This document shows positions 33,709 through 44,265 of a stretch of DNA of 64,000 nt, piece after piece. The DNA comes from Panicum virgatum (taxonomy: Eukaryota > Streptophyta > Magnoliopsida > Poales > Poaceae). The position numbers were made by a program, and so were the translations under genes. Position 1 is the stretch's first letter; the number at the start of each line of letters is the position of its first letter. The notes under the pieces were generated by a model that was given only the letters and a program-made list of their open reading frames with translations, ran no database searches and was not told the origin of the DNA. Location of the stretch: contig NC_053146.1 in the NCBI RefSeq assembly GCF_016808335.1, forward strand, positions 24,484,637 to 24,548,636. Direction: 5' to 3'.

Positions 33709-36403
33709 CTAACGACCCCTACCATTCCGACCTCTCTTACGTTGTGTGTGTACGTGATCTGTAGGGTAGCTATGACGTTCCGGTGGCCCCACGTTTCTGG
33801 CAGGACGGCGTAACTGAGCCAGAGGTGTATGCAAGCTGGGATCATCGTCCTGGGCAGGCGTAGCAAACAACCGTGTAAACTCGTCCAAGGAGGCCGCGGC
33901 ATTGTCTTCAGACCACCCTACAGATCACAAAAAAAATTTTAAGTAACATTCAAAAGGTGAATGCAATTCCGTACAAATTATTGTACGTATCCTGTGTTGG
34001 AGGAGGTGGTGGTGGTGGATAGGAAGAAGCTCCTTCATATCCTCTTGGTGACGGCATAGGGTGATACGAAGACGGCCCCGCTCCAGTGAACTGTTGTGAT
34101 CCTGAGTATAAATAATAACGTATGAGTCTTCGACCATAAAACATAAGCAAATAAAATTATGCACCACATATTTACCTAAAGTCCCTCCAGCATGTGGCAT
34201 AGAGGTAAACTGGGTTCCATGAAATGGAGCCCCTTGCGAGGCACCTGGCCCTCCATAGGGCTGAGAACCGGGGTACCCATACCCTGTGTGGAGTCGTATT
34301 TAAATAATGTATATAAACATACGGATCGGTAAATATCACACCATACCTTCTGCCTGTCGGTGGTATAAGGGAGGCTACTGCCATGCGGAACCACAAGGAA
34401 CCGACATCGACGCTTGCGACGATCCGTAGGAATCCTCGTACTCCGTCCGCGTACCAAAGGCCTGAAGCATACCTCGGGCTCTATCACATTGAGTGGTCCA
34501 GGCCTCGAGTTGTGCCGGCACGCTCATCGTAGACCCGTCATGAATCCTCATTACATTCAGTGAGCAATCTAATTCAAGCAGCCTGCATGCCTCGAACTGT
34601 AACAAAAAAAACTTAGTATACAAATATTAAAAGATCGAAAATGCCGTCAACATTTACTCACCGCCCCAGCTAATGCCTCATCCCTGTGTCGTGCATAGCG
34701 ATCCTGCGAAGTCGCAACATGTGGCTGTGGATGCATGTCAACATACGTCAAACGGCAACGAGTTTTCGGTTCGTACCAGGTCAGGTACGCCCGAAACGAA
34801 GGCTCAGTGTGTGGACCGGTATCCTCAGCCAACTGCTCGTCTATATCATCCCACGCAGCCACCCATGGTTGTAATCTAGTGACCCACATTGTCGAGAAAG
34901 GATGCCCAGCCCTTGATAAACTGCACGTTAAATAGAAATTAGTTTCACGTTATTAGTACATGGGTGCTCATACATTTTTGTTACCTATGATCGTGGTGCT
35001 GAACACAATCCAACGTTGAAGACACAGGGAAAGTCTGGCATCGACCGAACTGCCTCATGACTCTATCCGCGCAGTGGGCCTCAACTGCAACGTCGTACAC
35101 CAAAGCTGCAGTAGTCAACCATAGGACCTGGTCCTGTGTGCACACCGAAGATATCCCAAGCGATGCACGTGCGGCTATAGCCGAAGGACTGTATGGCTCC
35201 CACACAATGTCTTCTGGGGTCAATCGATCAAATTCGGCAACAAACTCAGGATAAGACCGCCGGGTCTGTACATGTGCCCATGTTTTCTGCAAAAATAAAA
35301 ATTATGTGTCCATAAGAAAGGTATTGAGGGAACAATGTATGACCATAGTACGCATAGAATATAAATTTTTATCGTGTCCCATACCTGTCGAGAGTACCAG
35401 AGAGTCCCCATGGTGGGTCTGTCGTCCTCCATGTCACCGTACATATCTAGCGTGTACAGTGACTGGTCAATCATGGGATGACCGATCGCAATCCTCTCAT
35501 AAGACCAAAGCTGTAGCAGAATTGGGCACCCCGTTAGGACAGCATTCCTATCATTCTGCCGTGATGTCTTGCAGAGTCCACGATATGTGCATGCAAGAGC
35601 CGCTGAACCCCAACTATATAAGGGTATGGCATCCTCATCTGCATCGGCGATCTCTTGTGCGTATGGCAGAAGCACCCTATCCACACAGTGCCCGTGTGAG
35701 TTGTTGAACAGAATGTACCCAAATAACTAGAGCAGGTATGCCTCGAGTGATCTAGTCACGCTGTAGTCATCAGCATCGGCTGCCAATAGATCCGGCTGCA
35801 ATGAAGTACGAACATTGAGAATAAGAAACACATGAGTTATTTCAAAGCCATAAAATACATCAACACATCGTTTTGTACGAAATTGTACCTGAAATTGTAG
35901 GAGCCATGACTTGGAAGGGCCTTTCGACTATGGGTGCTCATTGAAATCTTCAGGATCAATCGTGGTGGCAACACCTGCAAGACGTTCCTCAAGATCCTCC
36001 AGCCACGTAGAAGGTACCACGCGGGGCCCGACAGCGTCTCCGGTGATAGGAAGACCAAGCAGCATCGCAACGTCCTGCAGGGTCGGTGCCATCTCCCCAC
36101 AAGGGACCTGTCTAGCTTCACCAAAGCACTCTCAGCAAGACGAGCCACTGTGAGAAGACTTGCCTCGCTCAGCCTGCATCATATAGTGCTCAAATGTTAA
36201 TACATTATATAACGAAATGTATAACGGATAAAAACAGAAAATATACGACATATCACCTGGGCACCCATCGTGGGTCTACAGCAACCAACTCTGCAGGTGG
36301 ACGTGGACGCAGCATGTTTAGTTCTTGGTGCTGAACCTTCGCAAGGAAGGACCGGTGACCCGTCTATTGTTGGGTCCAGCAACGCAGGAGTAACCCCAGC
36401 CAT
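33709..36403 (-). pseudogene. plant mobile domain (PMD/MAIN-like) protein gene, multi-exon, decayed
   Basis: Minus-strand blocks typical of plant mobile domain proteins (PF10536) appear in order: RPRPPAELVAVDPRWVPR (about 36260-36320), then after an intron GEMAPTLQDVAMLLGLPITG and VVPSTWLEDLEERLAG (about 35960-36100), LLPYAQEIADAD..LYSWGSAALACTYR (35590-35680), ILLQLWSYERIAIGHP, then TWAHVQTRRSYPEFVAEFD and VWEPYSPSAIAARASLG (35130-35290) and RVMRQFGRCQTFPV. A Pro/Gly/Ser-rich tail (34000-34300) ends at a TAG at 33709-33711. Introns split it. Frameshifts near 36160-36400 and stops near 35730 and 35925 make a pseudogene. PMD proteins related to MAIN/MAIL1 act in plant gene and transposon silencing; here it is transposon cargo. 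Confidence 0.65.
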
Positions 36404-37050
36404 ACCTACCACGTAAGATCAAAACAATACAATACAATCACACACATCTAAATATTTCTAATATTTCCTTATATTTCCTAAATAATCTATAAGATTTTCT
36501 AACCATTAATAATAATTTCTAATATTTTGTAACATTTTAGAAATTTTCTAATATTATCTTGCAATTTTTAAGATTAATTAATTAGATTGCTAATGTACTA
36601 TATCAACGCTAATCACTACAATTAACTACACCTAAATGTACCACTAATCAGTCCTAATAATAATTAAAATGATTGCTAATCTACTGTTTCAATAAAATAG
36701 TTTCTATAATTTTTTATAATTTTCTAACATTCTCTACAATTTTCTAACATTCTCTACAATTTTCTATAATTTTCTAACATTTTCTACAATTTTCTAACAT
36801 TTTCTACAATTTTCTAATATTATCTTGCATTTTCTAATACTTCTCTAACAATTTTCTAGTATTTTCTAATAGTAAATCTAACACCTAATGTAATATATCA
36901 ACGCTAATCATTATAAGTAAATGCACCTAAATGTACCACTAATCACTCCTAACAATAATTGAACTGATTGGTAATCTACTGTTTCAAAAAAATAATTACA
37001 ACATAATCTATTTATAAAATGTGGAAAATTTTAGTTACCTAAAGTCGCCG
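36404..37050 (-). other. 5'-UTR intron of the PMD gene, AT-rich with repeats
   Basis: On minus, a donor TTTAG|GTAACT near 37040 and an acceptor GTGGTAG|GTATGG just before the ATG bound a 630-nt intron. It holds a ~20-bp minisatellite (ATTTTCTAACATTCTCTACA and variants, about 36700-36850) and a ~115-bp direct repeat (about 36588-36702 and 36886-37000). Confidence 0.5.
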
Positions 37051-37170
37051 GCTTGAAAATCCGACAGGGCTTCGCCGCTTTGCCTCTCCCTCACCCCTTC
37101 TCTCCCTTCCTCCCTCTCTTTTCTTTTTTCTGGATTTTTAGCAAGGCAAATGAGGGGGAGGGGCAGCCAA

Positions 37171-37180
37171 CACCCTTATA
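37171..37180 (-). promoter_or_regulatory. TATA box of the PMD gene at the inner edge of the right TIR
   Basis: The minus strand reads CATATAAGGGTG about 12 bp inside the right inverted arm and ~130 nt upstream of the 5'-UTR donor. Promoters in or next to terminal repeats are usual in Mutator-like elements. Confidence 0.45.
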
Positions 37181-37192
37181 TGAGGTGGGGGG

Positions 37193-37363
37193 GCCGGCCG
37201 CCCCCCAGCCGGGCTGCCTGGGAGGCCGGCCGCCCGGCTGGGGGGCCGCCGGTTCCTAGGGACCTGTCCGCAATTTTTCCTCTTTTTTTGCAGATTAGCC
37301 CCTGCCGCCCGGCAGCCGGGCGGCCAGGTCCCGGCCGCCCGGCAGCGGGGCGGCCGGGGTATA
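37193..37363 (-). repeat. right TIR of the Mutator-like element
   Basis: Reverse complement of 31515-31687 with small differences (CTAGGAACC for CTGGGAACC, a shorter A-run). It abuts LTR-like sequence of the copia element. Confidence 0.75.
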
Positions 37364-37665
37364 AGGTCGTGGTTAGCACCTTAATGACCCATTCATCTCA
37401 ATCTAAAACTCTAGCCACCGCTAGTCTGATCGCTAAAGGCACTGGTGGGGTTTGGAAGGCCAACCACTCCCGATTCGCTGCTGCATCTCCTACACCGACA
37501 AGAACGCCTACTTCCTCTACGGATCAGGTGTAAATGACTGCTGCTACTGCTAACGCTAGTATAATGATTACCATTTATTCCGCATTAGATTGATTTGTCA
37601 TGAACTAGGTTATGTTAAGATCATGGGTAACGTGCCACTAATATTAAGTTTTGGCAATTCTAACA
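37364..37665 (+). mobile_element. 3' part of the 5' LTR of a copia element
   Basis: The sequence ends TTGGCAATTCTAACA directly before a primer site, so it is LTR. The TGTTAGAA-type start expected from that end is absent: the Mutator-like element's arm abuts it, so the LTR is truncated. Confidence 0.5.
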
Positions 37666-37666
37666 A

Positions 37667-37681
37667 TCGGTATCATGAGCC
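37667..37681 (+). promoter_or_regulatory. copia primer binding site
   Basis: TCGGTATCATGAGCC starts one base after the LTR and resembles the initiator tRNA-Met site TGGTATCAGAGCC with small changes. Confidence 0.5.
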
Positions 37682-39438
37682 ATCTTAACCTAGTCATGCA
37701 CGGTCAATTTTTTGAGCCATGTTTATGCCTCTGTTTTCGTCGGTTTAAGATGCAAAACGTGCTGTGCAGATTAGATCCTATTGCACAGTTAAGTTTGATT
37801 CATGTTTTAGATGCAATTAGATCCTTCAGAATGGCTTTTATGTGTTAATCATGCGTGATTAGATCTAAATCATGGTTAATTAAGTTTCTGATCATGAGAT
37901 TAGATCTAATCTAATTCGGTTTAGGTCAAGTTTAAGATTAATCTTGATCTATTAATGCTAAGTGTCTCGGATTAGATGCAAATGTTTTATGTTAATGCTA
38001 ATTAATGTTTAGACCGAGGCAATTGATGATTAATAATGCAATTAGGGATATAGGGTTTCGGTACTAAGTTTTTCCCCAAATTAAGCCTCTGTTCATGTTA
38101 ATTTTTCCACAAATTAGATCCTAAATCACGAAATTGATGCATCAGTGAGCATTTAGAAGAAGGGGAATGCAAAATTTCAGATCGCATAAGAAATCCCCAA
38201 AATTCCTCATGAACCCTAACCCTAACCCTAAGATTGAAAGAGCACTTACTTGTGGCTATGAATACACACGCTGCTGAGCACCACGGCAAGGCCTCCCCGA
38301 CGGAGCCGCGCGCGGCTTGAGCGCACGCGGCGCCGGCGGGAGGGCCCGCGGTGGCGCCATGAGGAGGCGGCCGGGCCAGGGCGAGTCGCCATGAGCAGCG
38401 GTGGCTGCCCAGCACCCGCACGTAAGGCGGCCCCGGGGGCAGAGCGCCCAGACACCGCTGGCGCGCTGCATCAGGGCAGCACCGGCCGGATCTCGGGCTC
38501 TGGGCCCGCACGCAAATCAAAGCGGCGCCGGCACTCGCGCGCGTGCCATGAGGAGGCGGTGCCGGGCTCAAGCCGCTCGGCGCACGCGCTGCTGGAGCTG
38601 CGGCTGTCGCGCAGCACAGCAGGCGGCGCTGCCGCGGGGCCCGCGCAGCTCCCGCTCGCACAGCTCGAGCGCGCGGCCCGCTGGCGTACGCGCCCGCGCA
38701 TGAGGGGCGCCAGCGGCGGCGGCGCGTCACGGGCCAGGGAGCTGCGGTGGCTCGTGACTGAGGAGAAAAGAGGAGTGAGGCTGGGGTATAGGGTTTCCGG
38801 ACAAGCTCCACTCATTTATATTGGACGACATCAGTTGCCAGCCGTCCGATTGGAACAAACGGCTCAGATCATTTCGCGTTAGTGTTTTCGCGGGATGGGC
38901 CGGACTGGGCCGCGCAGCAGCTTAACGGGCCGCTCAAAGAGGGGAATTTTTGGGCCGTTTTTGTTTTTGGTTCAGATTTATGTCTTTTAGCCCAGTTGAA
39001 TGTTTAAAGCCTTTTGTTTTACTGTTTTAATGATTTAAGCTCAATTTAATTGATGTTATGTTTAAAGGCTTTAATTATTTCTGTTGCACTTATTATTACC
39101 AGCATTATGTTAATTAATTTCCATGAGTTATGTAAATGCTTTTAATCATGTTTAATTGCATTTATTCACTGAAAATTATGCTCATCCACCATAAGCAATT
39201 AAGATGCACTCTATTTAAATGGAACCATCGGGAAGTTTATTTAGAGCACTTGTAATTAATTCTGACCATCGTTGATTTAATTATGAGTTTTAATGATAAA
39301 TTTCGTTTGTTTTCCCCATCGGTGATGCAAATTGAAATTTATGTATGATTTTAATCAGACCATCGTAGGGTTAATTTCATACTTCTTATGCACATCTTAA
39401 TTGTGAGTTTAATAAAGTTATTGTTCTCATGATTTTCA
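37682..39438 (+). other. copia leader with a likely intron and a GC-rich block
   Basis: AT-rich untranslated leader ending in TTCTCATGATTTTCAG, a good acceptor, right before the gag start codon region (39439). A GC-rich block (38250-38720) gives long ORFs on both strands, none with a domain. A CCCTAACCCTAACCCTAA run (about 38213-38231) is noted. Confidence 0.45.
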
Positions 39439-40512
39439 GTGAATACTGTGACGGGCTACCTGAAATCCATTGAGCCCCTGAATGACACCAACTATCCAAG
39501 CTGGTATAAAGATGTTAATGTTGCCATTGCTGTGTTCGAGTATGATCTCGCCTTACGTCAAAACAAGCCAGCAGAGCCCGCTGATCCCAATGGTGATCGT
39601 ACTGCCATTGAGAAGTGGGAGAGATCAGACAGGATGGCCAACATGATCATTAAGAACACGATCACTCCGACCATCTGTGGTGCTATTCCTGATAAGGACC
39701 AGGATGGTAATGATCTGAGCGCCAAGGCATACCTTGCCAAGGTGGAGGAGAACTTTAAGAGTTCTTCCAAGACTTATGCTAGCACCCTGATCATGAAGAT
39801 GCTGACTTCACAGTATGATGGGCAAAGTGGAATCAGGGAGCACATTATGAGCATGTGTGACATGGCAAATAAGCTGAAGACACTGGATATGGCTATCTCT
39901 GATGGTTTTCTGGTGCACTTCATCATGACTTCTCTGCCAGTACAGTACAGTCCCTTAAAAATAAGCTACAACACTCAGAAGGCGACTTGGAGCATGGCTG
40001 AGCTCATTAGCTACTGTGTTGAGGAAGAAGAAAGGCAGAAAGCTGAAAGGATGAAGGATGCTGTCAACATGGTCAGCGAGCGCTTTGGGCGTGTTAGCAT
40101 GAGCAACACTCCTAAGCATCAGGCTGAGTCTGGCAGCAGCAGGCAGCATAAGAGAAAGTTTAAGGGCCATACGAGCAAGGCCGTGTCACATAAGAAGACC
40201 TCTAATGAGAGGCTGTGCAAGTTCTGTAAGTCACCTAAACATGAGCAGAAGGATTGCCATGGATTTAAGGAGTGGCTTAAGAACAAAGGTACAATTACTG
40301 ATTATGTATCTTTTATTGATGAATCATTCTTAGTGAATTTTTCTCCTAATACTTGGTGGATTGACTCAGGTGCCACTGTGCACATTTCCAATTCACTGCA
40401 GGTATTCAGTTCGATCCGAACTATAAGAGAGGGGGAGCGAAGCCTAAGAGTGGCTGATGGCAATGAAGTGAAGGTTGAAGGCATTGGTAACTCCAAGTCG
40501 AGCGTCTCATAA
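39439..40512 (+). pseudogene. copia Gag and truncated protease
   Basis: The ORF starts MNTVTGYLKSIEPLNDTNYP and encodes a UBN2-like copia Gag. A zinc knuckle CKFCKSPKHEQKDC (CX2CX4HX4C) lies near residue 275 and the protease motif WWIDSGATVHIS near 308. The protease breaks off after VEGIGN: a deletion joins it out of frame to the middle of integrase, ending the ORF at 40512. Normal copia polyproteins continue through the rest of protease and the integrase HHCC domain. Confidence 0.85.
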
Positions 40513-42656
40513 GAGAAGAGATACTCCATTCATTAGATCTCTCAGAATTAGATCAACAATGCGTTGATTGTATTAAGGGGAAATTCGCTAAGACAATTAA
40601 GAAAGGAGCTACTCGGAGTTCGGGCCTATTAGAAATAATTCATACTGATATTTGTGGCCCGTTCCCAGTAAAGTCTGTTGATGGTTTTGACTCGTTCATT
40701 ACTTTCACAGATGACTTCTCTCGTTATGGTTATATTTACCCCATTCATGATCGATCCGAGTCATTAGATAAATTCAAAATATTCAAGTCTGAAGTGGAAA
40801 ATCAGCATAATGTCACTATTAAATTAGTGAGATCGGATCGAGGTGGTGAATATTATGGGACACATGCTCCATTCGGCCAAGTACCTGGACCATTCGCTAA
40901 GTATCTTGAAGAGAATGGTATAAAGGGCCAGTACAGTATGCCGGGCGAACCACAGCAAAACGGAGTTGCTGAGCGTCGTAACCGTACACTAATGGACATG
41001 GTACGTAGCATGCTTAGTTATTCTACTTTGTCTGTGGAGCTGTGGATGGAAGCATTAAAAACAGCTGCACACATACTTAATCGTGTTCCTTCCAAATCCG
41101 TGCCAAAAACACCTTATGAGTTGTGGTTTGGGAAGAAACCATCGCTTAATTATTTGCGTGTGTGGGGCTGTCCAGCCGAAGCTAAGTTATTGAATCCATA
41201 GCAAAAGAAATTAGTTGATAAGACGGTGAGCTGCTATTTCATCGGATACCCTAATAAGTCTAAGGGATACCGATTCTACTGTCCTGATCGTTTCACTAAG
41301 TTCGTTGAGACCAGGCAGGCAGTATTCCTAGAGGATGCAGGAATCAGTGGGAGCTTTCCGAGGAGGGAAATTAATCTTGAAGAAATACGGGCTGAGCTTC
41401 CCATCCCGATGATTCAAGAAACTGTAACACCTCAGTTGGTGCCGTTGTTTGTTCCTTCCATACAGAGTACACCATCTGTTCAGAGTACTAGCGCTGATCC
41501 GCCTGTTGAAGTAGCTCCTGAGCCTGCGAGCGAACAACAAACTGAGCAAATGGCGCCTAATGCTGAAGTTGAGAACCCTGTCGAGGTGCCTCAGACTGCA
41601 CCTCAACCAGCACCTCAGCCTGTTGAACCATTAAGAAGATCACAGCGGGCTAGGAAACAGACAGTTTTCCCTGATTATGAGACATACTTAAGTGAAGACA
41701 TGTATGATATTGGGAAAGCTGATGATCCTAACTCATTTAGAGAGGCAGTATCATGTGAGAACTCTGCCAAATGGGTTGAGGCCATGGAAGAAGAGCTCAA
41801 GTCCATGAGTTCTAATGATGTTTGGGATCTGGTAGATGTTCCTGATGGAGTCAAACCAGTAGGCTGTAAATGGGTCTACAAGACTAAACATGATTCTAAA
41901 GGGAATGTCGAACGATTCAAAGCAAGGCTTGTAGACAAAGGTTTTACACAAAAGGAAGGGATTGATTATAATGAAACCTTCTCCCCTGTGTCTAGGAAAG
42001 ATTCATTCAGAATTGTTATGGCGCTAGTAGCTCATTATGACTTAGAGCTACATCAGATGGATGTCAAAACTGCGTTCCTTAATGGTGACTTGGATGAGAC
42101 CGTCTTCATGGCACAACCGGAAGGTTTTGTTGTGAAGGGCAAGGAACATTTAGGATGCAGACTTAAGAAATCTATTTACGGGCTTAAGCAAGCGTCAAGA
42201 CAGTGGAACCTTAAATTTGATCAAGTGATTAAGAAATTCGGATTTAGGGAGAATGATGTGGATAATTGTATCTACACTAAGATAAAGGGTGGTAAAATTA
42301 TAATTCTAGTGCTTTATGTGGATGATATCCTATTAGCGAGTAGCGATAAGCGTATGCTGCATGAGACAAAGGGATTTCTTTCATCCAATTTTGATATGAA
42401 AGATCTTGGTGAAGCCTCTTATGTTCTGGGCATTGAGATACACCGAGATAGGACCAAAGGAGTACTAGGATTGTCTCAAAAGGCATATATTGAGAAAATG
42501 CTTAAGAGATTTAATATGGATAAGAGTAAGGCCACACCTGTTCCATTAGCGAAGGGCGATAAGTTTAGTGGAGCCCAATGTCCTAAGAACCAATTGGAAT
42601 CAGATGAGATGAAGGACATACCTTATGCTTCAGCTGTCGGAAACCTGATGTATGCA
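40500..42656 (+). pseudogene. copia integrase and reverse transcriptase, interrupted
   Basis: Frame 3 resumes in integrase with [11 protein letters not shown] (the CC half of the HHCC finger; the HH half is deleted). [19 protein letters not shown] and [17 protein letters not shown] give the D,D,E core. A TAG at 41199-41201 interrupts after LLNP and the same frame continues. RT follows: KWVYKTKHDSKGNVERFKAR, DVKTAFLNGDLDETVFM, YGLKQASRQWNLKFDQ and an intact LYVDDILLAS catalytic motif. It ends at NLMYA where a TGTAACACCC LTR fragment begins at 42657. RNase H of this family is absent. Confidence 0.85.
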
Positions 42657-43100
42657 TGTAACACCCTAATTTAATTTTCCTAGTTAATAATAAATCTAAT
42701 TGGTTTATTTAATTTTCTAGGATTTAATTGGCTTAGTTTGCATTTAATCTAATTTTGTTGCATAAGTAAGTAAAATTTATTGTAGGGTCGACATGTTTGT
42801 GCATTCATGCTGGTGCATACTTTTAATTGATTGAGTGTGGTTTGAATTCAAATTCCAATTTGAATTCAAATGTGTTTGGTTTGTTTTAGAAATAGAATAG
42901 AGATAGAAAAACAAACCCCAAACCTGAAACCCTCCCCTAACCCAGCCCAAAACACGGCCCATGGCCAGTTCCTGTTCCCCGAGCCCAACCCTTTTTCCTC
43001 GGCCCAGCTCCACCCCGCCTCCCAAGCGCCGCGCGCCGCGGCCCAGCATCCCGCTCGCCCTCCGTGCCCCGCGGAACAGCAGCAGTAGCGTGCAGTGCGA
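42657..43100 (+). mobile_element. 5' piece of a TGTAACACCC-type Ty3 LTR
   Basis: It starts TGTAACACCCTAATTT and matches 61529-61960 closely for the first ~300 bp (ATTCATGCTGGTGCATA, TTTGAATTCAAATTCCAA-type blocks, then GGCCCATGGCCA). The LTR end is missing; the right boundary (43090-43106) is where copia RNase H coding resumes. Confidence 0.65.
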
Positions 43101-43493
43101 GGCACTTGCCCGATCTCCTGGCAATCGATGAAACAGAAGGTCGTTGCGCTGAGCGCTTGCGAGGCAGAGTACATTGCGGCGGCGACGGCATGTTGCCAGG
43201 GAGTTTGGCTGGGGCGGTTGCTGGCAGAGCTCACCGGAAAAGAAGCTCGGGCACCCGTCCTGATGGTGGACAACCAGTCCGCCATCGCCTTAGCAAAGAA
43301 CCCCGTCCACCACGACCAGAGCAAGCACATCGACACCAAGTATCACTTCATCCGTGATTGCGTTGATGGTGGACAGATCAGGCTCGAGTATGTCGAGACA
43401 TCTCGACAGCTCGGGGACATCCTCACCAAACCACTTGGGCGCATTCGACTCACAGAGTTGAGGACCAAGATTGGAGTTGAGGAGATCAAGTAA
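43101..43493 (+). pseudogene. RNase H end of a second copia family
   Basis: Coding picks up at ISWQSMKQKVVALSACEAEY and continues through LMVDNQSAIALAKNPVHHDQ, SKHIDTKYHFIRDCVDGGQ and LGDILTKPLGRIRLTELRTK to a TAA at 43491-43493. The RNase H signatures are clear. The wording differs from the family expected for the RT upstream (typically ISWKSAKQ..STMEAEF), so this tail comes from another copia element. Confidence 0.75.
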
Positions 43494-43517
43494 GAGCAGT
43501 GCAATTAGGGGAAGAAT

Positions 43518-43888
43518 TGATAAATAATTACACATGCTCATGCTTGCTTTTTCCATGCCTAGTAGTAGTAGCACTAGCTTGTACTCAGTAAAGCCTGTCA
43601 TTTACTCTTGGGCGGCAAAGGACTGTTGTGCATAGTAGCCGCTGCAAGTTGCAGCATGGTAGCAGTAGATGGCTGTACATGTAATAGTCATGGCTACATT
43701 GTACTGTAGAGCCATGCCTTGTAAATTCTCACTTTGACCGGTGTGTCTATAAAGAGGAGAGCAACTGCAGCTCAGAGTCTTAAGCAGCTCCACTTCGTGT
43801 GCTCTTCCTGAGTCCTTTTTCTTCCTCTCATCTTCTTCCTCCACCCGCAAGCAAGAGGGTGTTGTGTGTGTGAGAGGGAGTGGCAACA
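43518..43888 (+). mobile_element. 3' LTR of the second copia element (~371 bp)
   Basis: A purine run AGGGGAAGAAT precedes TGATAAATAATTAC; the LTR ends near GAGTGGCAACA. TGTCTATAAAGAGGAG near 43744 is a good TATA box. Boundaries are inferred from TG/CA and the PPT without a second copy. Confidence 0.5.
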
Positions 43889-44265
43889 ATGAGCCGGTCT
43901 ATTTTTTAGTGATCAAAATTTAAGAAAGCCTCGGCTGGAAATATCCCAAACAGAACACAGTATATAGAGTTAGTCACTTACTGCTACTCCTTGTCCAGTT
44001 CTACAGTCATAGCCTCATTGTAATATTTGAATACTTCCTATACTTTATTTCTTGTTTTTTGCCCTTTTGATAGACCTATGTTTTATCCTGTAGGGACAGA
44101 AGTATACTAGATCACATTCTCCTGAAGGGTCATAAAGTTGATATTCATAATATTAAGTACAATGCAAATTTATGTAATGTGTATTGTTTTTTAAACCTTT
44201 TCCGCTGTTAAAATCTGCTTGACATTTCCATGCGCTTCATTTGAAGTTGTCCGCTCTCTTGCTAG
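43889..44265 (+). other. intron remnant upstream of the phosphatase exon
   Basis: AT-rich sequence ending in the acceptor CTCTCTTGCTAG at 44265. No N-terminal phosphatase exon was found here. Confidence 0.4.

Larger units (their letters stand above)
31515..37363. mobile_element. Mutator-like element with GC-rich TIRs carrying PMD and GRF-finger genes
   Basis: Inverted arms of ~172 bp (31515-31687 and 37193-37363) begin TATACCCCGGCCGCCCCGCT and hold the TGCCGGGCGGC / GCCGCCCGGC blocks. The minus strand carries a plant-mobile-domain gene (33709-36403), a small coding exon (about 33433-33585) and a GRF zinc-finger gene (32158-32864), with a promoter and an intron-containing 5' UTR at the right arm. 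No mudrA-type transposase was found, so it depends on a helper. Plant mobile domain genes are known in plant transposons, including Mutator-like ones. A 9-bp target duplication could not be identified, so the exact ends may be off. Confidence 0.65.

Noticed and set aside
38213..38231. CCCTAACCCTAACCCTAA as an interstitial telomere
   Set aside because: Only three units, and the plant repeat is CCCTAAA; such runs are common in leaders and promoters of plant elements.
38098..38882. ORFs of 163-237 codons in the copia leader
   Set aside because: Overlapping ORFs on both strands in a GC-rich block with no recognised motif; they lie in an untranslated leader.
41328..41606. Minus-strand ORF of 92 codons over the copia integrase-RT linker
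   Set aside because: Shadow of the plus-strand copia coding sequence.
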